From: Candidatus Gastranaerophilales bacterium
GTDB taxonomy: Bacteria; Cyanobacteriota; Vampirovibrionia; Gastranaerophilales; Gastranaerophilaceae
Assembly (NCBI GenBank): GCA_944326475.1
Contig: CALVEC010000005.1
Span: 85,870 to 149,869 of the forward strand
Length of the DNA: 64,000 nt
Reading direction: 5' to 3'
Positions 9,629 through 18,250 of this stretch are shown in pieces. Each line of letters starts with the position of its first letter. Position 1 is the stretch's first letter. The notes below the pieces were generated by a model that ran no database searches, had not been told where the DNA came from, and saw nothing but the letters and a program-made list of their open reading frames with translations. The position numbers and the translations under genes were made by a program.

Positions 9629-9656
9629 AAAAAGTCCCCTGTATTTAACAGGGGAC
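9629..9656 (-). terminator. Rho-independent terminator of the TPR-NHL gene
   Basis: A perfect 9-bp inverted repeat (GTCCCCTGT / ACAGGGGAC, loop of 5) begins 9 bases after the stop codon on the minus strand and is followed there by TTTTT. Confidence 0.9.
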
Positions 9657-9664
9657 TGATTATT

Positions 9665-10501
9665 TTAATACAATTTGTATTTTATAACGGTATTGTTTCC
9701 CTGTTCTGAGATATACATATTGTTACCTTTAATAAGCAGGTAATACGGGTTTGTTATTCTGTTCATAAAGATAACGATTTGTCCTGATTTATTAATTTTA
9801 AGTATATTGTTTTTATTGTAGTTTGCAACATAAAGGTTGTCTTGAGAGTCAACGGCAAGTCCTATCGGTCCGTTAATCATAGGGCTTTTTGAATAAAGCT
9901 GTGTCTGACCGTTCGGTGCAACTTTGTAGATGCTGTTGTCGGAGTAACTGGCGACATACAAATTACCCTTTGAGTCCATAGCGACACCGGTAGGACCGGA
10001 AAATCTGTTTATAACAGTTTTGTTAGCTTCTTTTGCTGTGGAAGTAGCTGATGCAATCTTTTTTGCCTCTGCTTTTTCTGCGCTTGTTTGAATTATTGTT
10101 TTAAGCTGCGCAGCTTGCTGTGCATACTGACTGTCTGCCGGTATTTTGTTTGCATAGAGGAGTGCTTTATCAAAACTGCCTGTTCTGTTATACAGTTCAG
10201 CAAGCTTCAACACCGATTCCATATCATTCGGGTCAAGTTCCGTAACCTTTGTGTAATAAATTATCGCAGTTTGATAGCTTTTCAGGTACTCAAACAGAGA
10301 AGCAAGGTTATAATATCCGTCTACGAGCGTCGGGTCTTTAGCGACAGCTTCTTTAAATGAATCGATTGCTTTTGTATACTCGCCTTTTGCATAATAGTCA
10401 AGACCGTCGTTGTAATACATTCCGCCTTCAGAGACAGCTGCGTATACTGTAGCTGCGGAAGTACATAATAACATTGCGCATAAAACTAAAAATTTCTTCA
10501 C
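9665..10501 (-). CDS. Secreted TPR and NHL-repeat protein
   Basis: A 278-residue exported protein. It starts with a Sec signal peptide (residues 1-21, ending ...TVYA). Residues about 28-130 form two to three tetratricopeptide repeats (YAKGEYTKAIDSFKEAVAKDPT; YLKSYQTAIIYYTKVTELDPN). Residues about 165-278 contain NHL-type beta-propeller blades (GPTGVAMDSKGNLYVASY; GPIGLAVDSQDNLYVANY). Only about three blades are present, fewer than a closed propeller, so it may oligomerise. The start is GTG with AGGAG upstream. It has its own terminator. Probably a periplasmic or surface scaffold; no specific role known. Confidence 0.85.
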   Translation of the reverse strand: MKKFLVLCAMLLCTSAATVYAAVSEGGMYYNDGLDYYAKGEYTKAIDSFKEAVAKDPTLVDGYYNLASLFEYLKSYQTAIIYYTKVTELDPNDMESVLKLAELYNRTGSFDKALLYANKIPADSQYAQQAAQLKTIIQTSAEKAEAKKIASATSTAKEANKTVINRFSGPTGVAMDSKGNLYVASYSDNSIYKVAPNGQTQLYSKSPMINGPIGLAVDSQDNLYVANYNKNNILKINKSGQIVIFMNRITNPYYLLIKGNNMYISEQGNNTVIKYKLY

Positions 10502-10516
10502 TTTTTTTCTCCTAAG

Positions 10517-11989
10517 TTACGCTAAACTTACAGCTTTTTTATGGTATTCTGTTGCCGTTTCAAATTTGTATGCGGCATTTAACAGACGTTCTTCAGTCAA
10601 TGCGGGCGACAGGAGCTGCAACCCTATCGGCATACCGTCAGAATCAAAACCGCAAGGCAGACTCATACCGGGGATTCCGGCAAGGTTTGCACTGATAGTT
10701 CCGATGTCTGTGAGATACATGCTGAGCGGATCTTCAATTTTCGAGCCGATATCGAACGCTGTGTTCGGGCATGTCGGCGACAAAAGCACATCCGCCTTTT
10801 CAAATGCTTTGTCAAAATCTTGTTTAATAAGCTGTCTTATCTGCTGCGCCTTTTTGTAGTAGGCATCATAATATCCTGAACTCAGCGCGTAGGTTCCTAG
10901 CATAATACGCCTTTTAACCTCGTCTCCAAAACCTTCTGCTCTTGTTTTTGTGTACATTTCAAGAAGATTTTTCGCTTGTTCCGTTCGGTGTCCGTATTTT
11001 ACGCCGTCAAATCGCGCCAGGTTTGAGCTGGCTTCTGCAGTTGCAATAATGTAATACACACCGATTGAATGCTTCAATAGCGGCAGAGAAATTTCAACAA
11101 TCTCTGCGCCGAGTTCTTTGTAGGTCTGCATTGCCGATTCAACAGCTTTTTTGACATCATTATCTAACCCGTCAGCAAAAAGCTCTTTTATGTACCCGAC
11201 ACGAAGCCCTTTAATGTCTTTGTTCAAGCTTTTTGAATACTCAGGAACCGGAAGATTAAGCGATGTTGAATCCCATTTATCGTATCCGCTTATAGCTTCC
11301 AAAAGCAGAGCAACATCTTCAACGCAACGCCCGAATGGTCCTATCTGGTCAAGAGATGATGCAAAAGCAATAAGTCCATATCTGGAAACACGTCCGTATG
11401 TAGGTTTCAGCCCGACAATTCCGCAAAAACTTGCAGGCAGTCTGATACTTCCGCCTGTGTCAGAGCCTAAAGCCAGAGCAGCTTCATAACTTGCCACAGC
11501 AGCAGCAGAGCCTCCGGAGCTTCCGCCAGGAACTTTGTTCGGGTTCCAGGGATTTCTGACAATTTTAAAAGCAGAATTTTCATTTGATGAACCCATTGCA
11601 AATTCATCAAGATTTGCCTTGCCGATTATCGGTATCAGGTTTGATTTTAGTTTTTCCGTAACAGTCGCATCATAAGGCGACACAAAATTTTCAAGAATTT
11701 TACTCGATGCCGTAGTTTTGTAACCTTTGTAATTTATGTTATCTTTCAGAGCAAGCGGAATACCTGCGAGTTTAGGCAATTCTTCGTTTTTTGAAATCTT
11801 TTCATCAACATTTTTCGCAGTTTCAAGCGCTTTTTCTTTGCACAAAGAATTGTATGCACCGATTGCATCATCATGTTTATCGATATTTTCGTATGTTGCG
11901 TTAACCAGCTCAACAGCTGAAACTTCTTTGTTCAGCAGAGCCTCTCTCTGTTCTTTTGCTGTCTTTTTCAGCAGTTCGGTAATGTTCAT
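10517..11989 (-). CDS. gatA: Asp-tRNA(Asn)/Glu-tRNA(Gln) amidotransferase subunit A
   Basis: The glutaminase subunit of GatCAB, an amidase-signature enzyme that delivers ammonia to GatB. The 490-residue protein shows the Lys of the catalytic triad in LALKDNI, the Gly/Ser-rich GGSSGGSAAAVAS signature and the nucleophilic Ser in GSDTGGSIRLPASFCG. I start at the ATG at 11989 because GGAGAGG sits 6-7 bases upstream; an upstream in-frame ATG at 12013 lacks this. It lies 15 bp before the TPR-NHL gene on the same strand. Confidence 0.95.
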   Translation of the reverse strand: MNITELLKKTAKEQREALLNKEVSAVELVNATYENIDKHDDAIGAYNSLCKEKALETAKNVDEKISKNEELPKLAGIPLALKDNINYKGYKTTASSKILENFVSPYDATVTEKLKSNLIPIIGKANLDEFAMGSSNENSAFKIVRNPWNPNKVPGGSSGGSAAAVASYEAALALGSDTGGSIRLPASFCGIVGLKPTYGRVSRYGLIAFASSLDQIGPFGRCVEDVALLLEAISGYDKWDSTSLNLPVPEYSKSLNKDIKGLRVGYIKELFADGLDNDVKKAVESAMQTYKELGAEIVEISLPLLKHSIGVYYIIATAEASSNLARFDGVKYGHRTEQAKNLLEMYTKTRAEGFGDEVKRRIMLGTYALSSGYYDAYYKKAQQIRQLIKQDFDKAFEKADVLLSPTCPNTAFDIGSKIEDPLSMYLTDIGTISANLAGIPGMSLPCGFDSDGMPIGLQLLSPALTEERLLNAAYKFETATEYHKKAVSLA

Positions 11990-12275
11990 ATTTGCCTCTC
12001 CGTAGATTTTCATATTGCCGACCGGCTGCTTTATTTAATTTTTTAATTTCCATCAGCCTTGATAAGCTTTTTGTCCGGGCTTACCGTCTTTTGGTTTTTT
12101 CTTCTGCAAGCCAAACCGTGTGCAATTATATGGATAATTATACATTAAAAATACACAATTAATTATAACTCTCATTCAAATTATGTAAACATTTGTAAAA
12201 TTTTTCTTCAAAATATTAAAGATATCCCTGAAAACAGCCGATATAAATAATAAGAATAAGGAGTATCACCGAAAT

Positions 12276-12956
12276 ATGGGACTGTCAGCATCACAAGCAA
12301 GATATTTACAATTAACGGCAAGAAAAAGCAACGTAGAGTTTGAGGCGCAGCAGACGACTCAGGCAAAAATGATGCTTGCAAATGAGATTGAAGGTGAAGC
12401 AAAACTCTGGAATGAAAAGATGAACACAAAGCATCTTTACTATGCAAAAGACGGCATAGCCGGAAATACAGACAATCTCCCCAGATTAACCTACCAGGCA
12501 GTAACCTCTCAGCCGGCAGACGGCGGACTCGGCATGCGGGTCGTAGACGCTTCCGGCAGAATGGTTGTGGCATCCCTGCCCAATCCGCTTCCTGAAGGCA
12601 AAACGGAAAACGATTATGTTATTGATCCAAAATGCAATCAGGCGGACTATTTTGAGGAACAGCTCTTTAACTGTAACTGGAGAATGCAAGAGGCAAATCT
12701 CTTTGCCAACGGTCAATGGACAGATGTTTCAGTAGACGGCAGCGCCTATATTTATCAGGGAATTGATGATGAAGAAATGGCTGCCGGGCTTGCAGAATAC
12801 GAATCAAAGGTTGAGCGCCTCCAAAATCAGGACAAACAGTTTGATATGAGGCTTGACCAGTTGAAAAACGAACAGCAGGCTATCGAAACAGAAATGGAAT
12901 CAGTCAAAAAAGTTATAGACAAAAACATTGAAGAAACATTCAAAACTTTTGCTTAA
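12276..12956 (+). CDS. Unknown helical protein
   Basis: A 226-residue soluble protein without a family I can name. The N-terminus (MGLSASQARYLQLTARKSN) reads as an amphipathic helix and residues about 165-220 form a long coiled coil rich in Gln, Glu and Lys. The central part contains the sequence YFEEQLFNCNWRMQEANLF, aromatic and probably folded. An AAGGAG lies 12 bases before the ATG. It is divergent from gatA and convergent with lptA, with 2 bp between stops. I have an impression that such proteins recur in this bacterial lineage, but this cannot be tested here. Confidence 0.7.
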   Translation: MGLSASQARYLQLTARKSNVEFEAQQTTQAKMMLANEIEGEAKLWNEKMNTKHLYYAKDGIAGNTDNLPRLTYQAVTSQPADGGLGMRVVDASGRMVVASLPNPLPEGKTENDYVIDPKCNQADYFEEQLFNCNWRMQEANLFANGQWTDVSVDGSAYIYQGIDDEEMAAGLAEYESKVERLQNQDKQFDMRLDQLKNEQQAIETEMESVKKVIDKNIEETFKTFA

Positions 12957-12958
12957 TT

Positions 12959-13969
12959 TTACAAAGCACCCTGATTTGAACTTTGAATGTTTGGAATAAA
13001 TGTTTTTACATTTCCTTCAGCAAAGAAATTTTTAGGTTCAATAATCATTTCAATCCTGTCTGCTTCAATTGTTCTGCCTTGATTTGTGATTTTTGAACGA
13101 CCGACAAAAACAACTTTGTTGGGTTTATTAGTTTTGGGGTCAGGATAAACACTTGCTTTGGGTCCTTTTGCGTCATAGTCCTGATAAATAACGTGAACAT
13201 CACCGGCTGCCATCATGACATTTGTTTTCTTGTCATACTGCTGACGATTAGACCAAACCTGAATACGCGTATCATCCATACTTACGTCGCTGTATGCATT
13301 GCCGATACCAAAGGCTTCTTCCGTAACAGCGTCGTAGATAAATTTATCCGCAACAATAATACTGTCTTTTTGTTTTAGTTTTCCGTGCCCTGTGAGTGTA
13401 ATCTTTTGCAAATCACCATCTTTATTCATATTCGCAACTGCTGTGTCAGAGAATGTTTCAACATCTTTGTAAAATATAATTACACTGCCTTTTGCAGTCA
13501 AAACCTTTGAATTTGAGTCATATTCCTGAGAATCTGCAGTGATAATTGCAGTAGGTTGTGCATTTTCGGTAACGGTTGTTTGTGTATTACCTTCTGCTTT
13601 AACTTTTTTACCGATTAAAGACATTTTTATAATATTTGCTTTAATCTCATTTGTTTTACCTTTTTTAACCTGTATGACATAAGGCTGGTCAAAGAAAGTT
13701 GCATCTTTAAGTTTTTTAGTCTGGGGGTCAATATTCACCTCTGCTCTTTTACCCATGACTGTTAAATCTTCGTATTCAACTTTTACATTGCCTTCAAATT
13801 TTGCCTTGTTTTCCGCCTCTTTAAAAGACTGTTTGTCAGCCTGAATTTTCAAATCGCCTGCAAGAACAAAAGCAGAGCTTGTTGCAACCAACACGGCAGT
13901 AAGAATAAGCAGTCTTATATTTTCTATCTTTAACAGCTTTCTGAACTTGTTATTAAAGCTTTCCATCAA
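12959..13969 (-). CDS. lptA: LptA/OstA-like LPS transport protein with repeated beta modules
   Basis: Periplasmic bridge protein family that carries lipopolysaccharide from the inner-membrane LptC to the outer membrane. The N-terminus has a signal or anchor helix (about 17-36). Several OstA-type repeats follow (ADKQSFKEAENKAKFEGNVKVEYED; ADSQEYDSNSKVLTAKGSVIIFY; ADKFIYDAVTEEAFGIGNAYSDV; SNRQQYDKKTNVMMAAGDVHVIYQD; ADRIEMIIEPKNFFAEGNVKTF). At 336 residues it is roughly twice a classical LptA and carries more modules. It overlaps lptC by 17 bp. The symbol is by homology of fold; export of LPS itself is inferred. Confidence 0.85.
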   Translation of the reverse strand: MMESFNNKFRKLLKIENIRLLILTAVLVATSSAFVLAGDLKIQADKQSFKEAENKAKFEGNVKVEYEDLTVMGKRAEVNIDPQTKKLKDATFFDQPYVIQVKKGKTNEIKANIIKMSLIGKKVKAEGNTQTTVTENAQPTAIITADSQEYDSNSKVLTAKGSVIIFYKDVETFSDTAVANMNKDGDLQKITLTGHGKLKQKDSIIVADKFIYDAVTEEAFGIGNAYSDVSMDDTRIQVWSNRQQYDKKTNVMMAAGDVHVIYQDYDAKGPKASVYPDPKTNKPNKVVFVGRSKITNQGRTIEADRIEMIIEPKNFFAEGNVKTFIPNIQSSNQGAL

Positions 13970-14534
13970 AATTCCCCTTGTTATATAATACGGTTTTTGA
14001 GCGACCTATGATTTTTAAAGTTTTCATATTGTTAGTCAATATCGCTTTATCACTGAATGTCTTTATCTCTCCGGAACGTCTAATCATAACATCACCTTGC
14101 GCAGTGATATCTTCATCTTTACCTTTCCAGACAAATCTGTCCGCTTTGACTTCCGTTCCATCCTTGTAAATAAAATATGTGTCATCATAAAGTATAACTT
14201 TTTTAGTCGTTTCTTCAAAAGTGCCTTTTGTTGAGACCATACTGAGTACAACTTCGCCTTTATCGTAAAAATTGCCGATTAAGTCATAAAGTATTGCCAC
14301 TTTATTTTTATTGTCATAATAACCTGACTCAGCGTAAAGTTCCCAATACTTTTCATCATTTTTTGTTTCTGTAATGATTAGGTTTTTTATGTTGAGTTCC
14401 TGCTGTTCACCGGCATTTTGCAGAACTTCTTTTTTGAAGTTCTTTGTAATTACTCCCGCAGCTATAAACGCCCATACACAGCCTATCACTATCAATGATA
14501 ATATTACAATGTATGCTATTTTTCTTTTTTGCAT
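13953..14534 (-). CDS. lptC: LPS export protein LptC
   Basis: A 193-residue bitopic inner-membrane protein: one N-terminal helix (about 7-30, IAYIVILSLIVIGCVWAFIA) and a periplasmic OstA/LptC-type beta domain (YYDNKNKVAILYDLIGNFYD, ADRFVWKGKDEDITAQGDVMIRR). It is the upstream, overlapping partner of lptA, the usual order in LPS transport operons. The LptB ATPase is not adjacent; the next gene downstream is convergent. Confidence 0.85.
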   Translation of the reverse strand: MQKRKIAYIVILSLIVIGCVWAFIAAGVITKNFKKEVLQNAGEQQELNIKNLIITETKNDEKYWELYAESGYYDNKNKVAILYDLIGNFYDKGEVVLSMVSTKGTFEETTKKVILYDDTYFIYKDGTEVKADRFVWKGKDEDITAQGDVMIRRSGEIKTFSDKAILTNNMKTLKIIGRSKTVLYNKGNFDGKL

Positions 14535-14650
14535 AAAAAGATTTTAGCATGAAGCAATTACCAATTCTAAAATATGTAACAAATTATTGCAAAGAATCTT
14601 AAAGATTTCCATTATTTGTCAATTTATTTTTCTTTTTTACTTTACTGTAT

Positions 14651-14656
14651 TATAAT
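14651..14656 (+). promoter_or_regulatory. Putative -10 element
   Basis: TATAAT lies 37 bp before the start of the RelA/SpoT-fold gene; no clear -35 at standard distance. Confidence 0.35.
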
Positions 14657-14692
14657 TGTTTCCCGCGATTATATTACTAAGGAAGTTACAAA

Positions 14693-16078
14693 ATGATTAA
14701 AATTGTCGGTCAAATCCCGTTAAAACAATTAGTCAGAGCTACAACAAGCAAAGTAAAAGCTGTTGCCGCTAAATTAGAACCAACTGCAAAACTGCCGGAA
14801 GCATTAAAAACAGATGTTGCTGAAATAGCAGGCACCCCAAAAACGATAAGCACCCAAAATGCAGTTCAAGCAGCTGCGCCTGTAATTGAACAGTCCATGC
14901 CCGATGCAACTCTTAACAAAATTCTTACCCAGCTCGGCGAAAAAAAACTTTTTAATAAAGAAATACTTGCTTTCTTAACAAAAGACCGCAGTGAAACAGG
15001 CGAGCAGCTTTTTAACCCGGTGCAAAGAAGTATTATTTCCGCTGCCGTAAAGAAGGTTAACAGGCTAAAAAATATCGCTCATAAACTTGCCGATGACGGG
15101 AAACGCGCAGAGAAAGAAGCTTATGAAGAAATCAAAGCACTTTTTGGACCGAAATACGGCAACAATATTGAACACCGTGCAAAAAGTAAAGAATCTACTT
15201 TTGACAAACTCGTTAATCATACCAGAGAAGAAATAGACAAATTCAGAAATGAACTTTACAAAGAACATTTCAAAGGAAACTATAAAAAAGCATCAGATGC
15301 CGATAAACAAAAATTTTATGACATGATTATGAGCGGAAAAATAGAAATGACACCGAGTCAATGGAAAAAGCTCGAAAAAATCTTTGCCCGCACAAAACAG
15401 GAATTTAGAAATTCCAGAGATATAGTTATGGACCAGGTTGGCACAAGGCTTCTTTTGCCGACTGGAAGCAAAAAAGAAACAGAAGAAGTTACTGAAATTA
15501 TCGAAAAAGCAATCAAAGCGCAAAAAATCAGAATAACCAGAGTCAGCAACTACTCAAAAGACGGCATTAAACCCTATGTTTCAAACAAAAGAATTGCCGG
15601 CTGGCAAGAACTTGACCACCGTATTCCGACACTGGTCAATTATGACAAATCAAAAGACAACGGGTATACAACTTTTCAAATGAATATTATCCATAAAAAC
15701 GGTATACTCGGTGAATTTCAGATGAGAAGCAGAAGAATGAATATAGTCTGCAACGGTGAACACACGTTTTATGACTTACTTGAAAATAAAGATATTACAA
15801 AAGGAGTTCCGGAACTTAAAGAATACTACGAAAAATCAGGTGTACTTGAACTTGTTGAAGAAATAAAGAAAAACTCTGTAACATTCAACAACTACATGAC
15901 CTACATAAGAGATTCGTACAAAAAGACAAGGGACACAGCGCTTGGTGCAGAATATCCCATGCCGGTACTTTCAAATTACATAGATCCGAAATATGAACTT
16001 TTGAGTCTTGAAAACCTTTGCCGCATGGCTGATGAAGTGCTTCAGATTCAAAAGAAATATCCTCAGGTTTTTGGTTAA
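14693..16078 (+). CDS. Divergent RelA/SpoT-fold (ppGpp synthetase-like) protein
   Basis: A 461-residue protein of unknown role. The N-terminal ~120 residues are low-complexity and helical. From residue 160 the motifs of the RelA/SpoT synthetase fold appear in order: Arg162-Lys164-Ser168-Lys172 (the RxKxxxSxxxK start), Asp247 and Arg252 in MDQVGTRLLL, Tyr325 in DNGYTTFQM, Glu341 in GEFQMRS, and Met349 with Glu356-His357. Asp247 and Glu341 match the metal-binding catalytic pair. The usual His of the 'GYxSxH' motif is Gln here and about 70 residues are inserted between the first two motifs. There is no hydrolase, TGS or ACT domain. AAGGAAGT precedes the ATG. It could make an alarmone, modify another substrate, or be inactive. 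The 141-residue gene downstream follows by 19 bp. Confidence 0.75.
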   Translation: MIKIVGQIPLKQLVRATTSKVKAVAAKLEPTAKLPEALKTDVAEIAGTPKTISTQNAVQAAAPVIEQSMPDATLNKILTQLGEKKLFNKEILAFLTKDRSETGEQLFNPVQRSIISAAVKKVNRLKNIAHKLADDGKRAEKEAYEEIKALFGPKYGNNIEHRAKSKESTFDKLVNHTREEIDKFRNELYKEHFKGNYKKASDADKQKFYDMIMSGKIEMTPSQWKKLEKIFARTKQEFRNSRDIVMDQVGTRLLLPTGSKKETEEVTEIIEKAIKAQKIRITRVSNYSKDGIKPYVSNKRIAGWQELDHRIPTLVNYDKSKDNGYTTFQMNIIHKNGILGEFQMRSRRMNIVCNGEHTFYDLLENKDITKGVPELKEYYEKSGVLELVEEIKKNSVTFNNYMTYIRDSYKKTRDTALGAEYPMPVLSNYIDPKYELLSLENLCRMADEVLQIQKKYPQVFG

Positions 16079-16097
16079 TAACATAGGAGCAATATAA

Positions 16098-16523
16098 ATG
16101 GAAATTGGTTTTAACACTATCGGAAACAAATTTAAAACATCCTTCGGCATCAGAAAACAGGACGAGGTCGACAAATCATTTGAAAAAGCGGTTGATGAAC
16201 TTCTGGAAAAGACATTCTCCGACAAAAAAGCAAATATTCCTGAATGCGGAAATTTTTCACCCGTTTATGTCGATATAGACAGCCCGATTGACGATTCCTC
16301 CGTCAAAAATGTCAGACTTCAAATAGAACCCTCTGTTTACGATTCCAGAACAAGAAAGCTTACTGTCATAACTACCATTGACGAAGATGACAAATCCTGC
16401 TCAATGCTGGCAACAAAGGGAAATAATTTTGCAATGAAAGCAGTATTAAAAGATAAATTCGGGCTTTATGAGCTTGTAAAAAAGACTGTTGAACAGACAA
16501 TGCCTGCGTTTGAAAAGGATTAA
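16098..16523 (+). CDS. Unknown small acidic protein
   Basis: A 141-residue soluble protein, probably in one operon with the RelA/SpoT-fold gene (19 bp spacing, TAGGAG before the ATG). The N-terminus carries a TSFG segment at residues 14-17, seen in other unknown proteins of this window. A helix (22-40) is followed by predicted beta strands (VYVDIDSPIDD, VRLQIEPSVYD, LTVITTIDE). No family recognised. A partner role for the upstream protein is possible from context only. Confidence 0.65.
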   Translation: MEIGFNTIGNKFKTSFGIRKQDEVDKSFEKAVDELLEKTFSDKKANIPECGNFSPVYVDIDSPIDDSSVKNVRLQIEPSVYDSRTRKLTVITTIDEDDKSCSMLATKGNNFAMKAVLKDKFGLYELVKKTVEQTMPAFEKD

Positions 16524-16565
16524 TTCCCCGCTCAAACGGCACTGAGTCGTTATAAAGTGCTGCTT

Positions 16566-16772
16566 TTATGTATACTGCTTAATATAGTCTGAAATATTAT
16601 AGTCACCATATTTAAACGTATACGGCTGGAAATTGTATTCAGGCGTTTCATAAGCCTTATTTGTTGATATCATATAGATTCTGTTGTGCGTGAAAAGATA
16701 AGAATTAGCCTCGGCATAATCGACCATTCTTTCTTCCAGCTTATCTATTTCTTCTAAAATTTCTCTGAACAT
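16566..16772 (-). CDS. Unknown small protein, 68 aa
   Basis: A short protein with an N-terminal acidic helix (residues 1-25) and an aromatic, Tyr-rich C-terminal half. AGGGAT lies before the ATG and composition fits coding sequence, so I think it is real although small. It is divergent from rpiB and convergent with the gene at 16098. No family recognised. Confidence 0.55.
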   Translation of the reverse strand: MFREILEEIDKLEERMVDYAEANSYLFTHNRIYMISTNKAYETPEYNFQPYTFKYGDYNISDYIKQYT

Positions 16773-16905
16773 ATTTTATCCCTATTTTGACTGACATAAT
16801 ATATGTCGGCATTTTCTTCCAAGACTTTAGTTTTTTTAACATATTTTTACATAACTACACGTTAATAAATGCTAGAATTAGTAAAAGACAAAACAAGGAG
16901 TTTCT

Positions 16906-17337
16906 ATGGAAAATCTGATAATCGGATGTGACCACGGCGGTTTTAATTTGAAAAATAAAATAATAGAACACCTCAAAGAAAAGAGGTACACAGTTGAAGA
17001 CATAGGAACTTATTCAACAGAATCTTGCGACTATCCGATAATTGCGAAAAAACTTGCACAAAAAATATCCGATGGCGTTTACAATAAGGGGATTCTCGTT
17101 TGCGGAACCGGTTTAGGGATGAGCATTGTTGCAAACAAATTCAAAGGTGTTCGTGCTGTTACCTGTACAGACACTTGCTCTGCACGCATGTCACGCTCGC
17201 ACAATGATGCAAACGTACTCTGTCTTGGCGAAAGAATAACGGGTGAATATCTTGCCCTTGACATTGTTGACATCTGGCTTTCTTCTGAATTTTCAGGAGG
17301 AAGACACCAGCGCCGCGTGGATATGTTTGAAAATTAA
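16906..17337 (+). CDS. rpiB: Ribose-5-phosphate isomerase B (RpiB/LacAB family)
   Basis: Interconverts ribose 5-phosphate and ribulose 5-phosphate in the pentose phosphate pathway. The 143 residues contain the family signatures GCDHGGFNLK near the N-terminus, the catalytic-Cys loop VCGTGLGMSIVANK (about 66-79) and SRSHNDANVLCLGER. AAGGAG precedes the ATG. Its last 4 bases overlap the end of the convergent regulator gene. Confidence 0.94.
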   Translation: MENLIIGCDHGGFNLKNKIIEHLKEKRYTVEDIGTYSTESCDYPIIAKKLAQKISDGVYNKGILVCGTGLGMSIVANKFKGVRAVTCTDTCSARMSRSHNDANVLCLGERITGEYLALDIVDIWLSSEFSGGRHQRRVDMFEN

Positions 17338-18215
17338 TTTGACAATTTACCAATCGCAGCATCAACGCTGGAGTAAATCGGTATAACTGTATCTAAAAAC
17401 GCATCAGACAGTGCATTTCTTAACGGGTCTGAAATTTTCACCAGTGAAAATGAACCTTGTTTTTCCTGACACATTCTGTACAATTCAGCGAATGCACGTG
17501 TAAATTCTTCATCAAATATCTTTATATTTTCCATATTGAAAATAATATTCACATATCCCATATAAAGACTCGTTGTAACGTCTTTCATTATTGTATCAAT
17601 ATGTTTTTGGCAGTTGAATTTATTGAGTGTATAGCAGCAAATATTGTCATTGATGGAGTATTTCAAAAAGTCTGTGCTGGTTTTTGTACTCAGTGTATTT
17701 GTTATATATTTGAGAATTTGATCATGCCAGTTAACATTTTTCGGTATAAACTCATCAATGCCTAATTTATAGCATTTTTCCACAAGATTCTGGTCGTCTG
17801 TGCCTGACATTACAATAATTTTGTTAACACCTTTGGTCTCGCGAATTTTTATACATTCATCAATAAGTTCAAAGCCATCCTCTGAATCAGGCAAAAACAA
17901 ATCAACAACAATATAATCAAATTTTTTCTTCTTTAACTCGGCAAAAGCTTCCTCTTTGTTGCGGGCAACAGTAGGCTTTACACCTATACGTTTCAAAAGC
18001 TGGTTAAACTGGTATATAGAAAGCTCAAGGTCGTCAACAATCAACACGCTTAAATCACTGGCACCGGCAAAAGATTCACCGCTTGAAAAAGAAATAAGTT
18101 TTCTTTCTATTGCAATAAGCGCTTTGTTAATATCTTCACTTGAGATATTGTCTCTATCAAGCTCCAGTTCTGCTAATTCTAATAATTTGTTGATTTGTTC
18201 TTTATTGAGTTCCAT
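17334..18215 (-). CDS. Response regulator with C-terminal STAS-like domain
   Basis: A 293-residue cytoplasmic regulator. Residues 1-45 form an acidic helical region. The receiver domain (about 56-172) has Asp61-Asp62, phosphoacceptor Asp105 (VVDLFLPD), Ser137 and Lys159. The last ~100 residues (NIIFNMENIKIFDEEFTRAFAELYRMC..., about 215-293) have the strand-helix layout of anti-anti-sigma (STAS) domains, though without a clear phosphorylatable Ser/Thr motif. This is not a DNA-binding output, so it probably acts by protein contact. It lies 35 bp after trmD on the same strand. The STAS call is tentative. Confidence 0.8.
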   Translation of the reverse strand: MELNKEQINKLLELAELELDRDNISSEDINKALIAIERKLISFSSGESFAGASDLSVLIVDDLELSIYQFNQLLKRIGVKPTVARNKEEAFAELKKKKFDYIVVDLFLPDSEDGFELIDECIKIRETKGVNKIIVMSGTDDQNLVEKCYKLGIDEFIPKNVNWHDQILKYITNTLSTKTSTDFLKYSINDNICCYTLNKFNCQKHIDTIMKDVTTSLYMGYVNIIFNMENIKIFDEEFTRAFAELYRMCQEKQGSFSLVKISDPLRNALSDAFLDTVIPIYSSVDAAIGKLSN

Positions 18216-18250
18216 TGACGATTGACCTTTTATCCTTTAACTTAACAATA

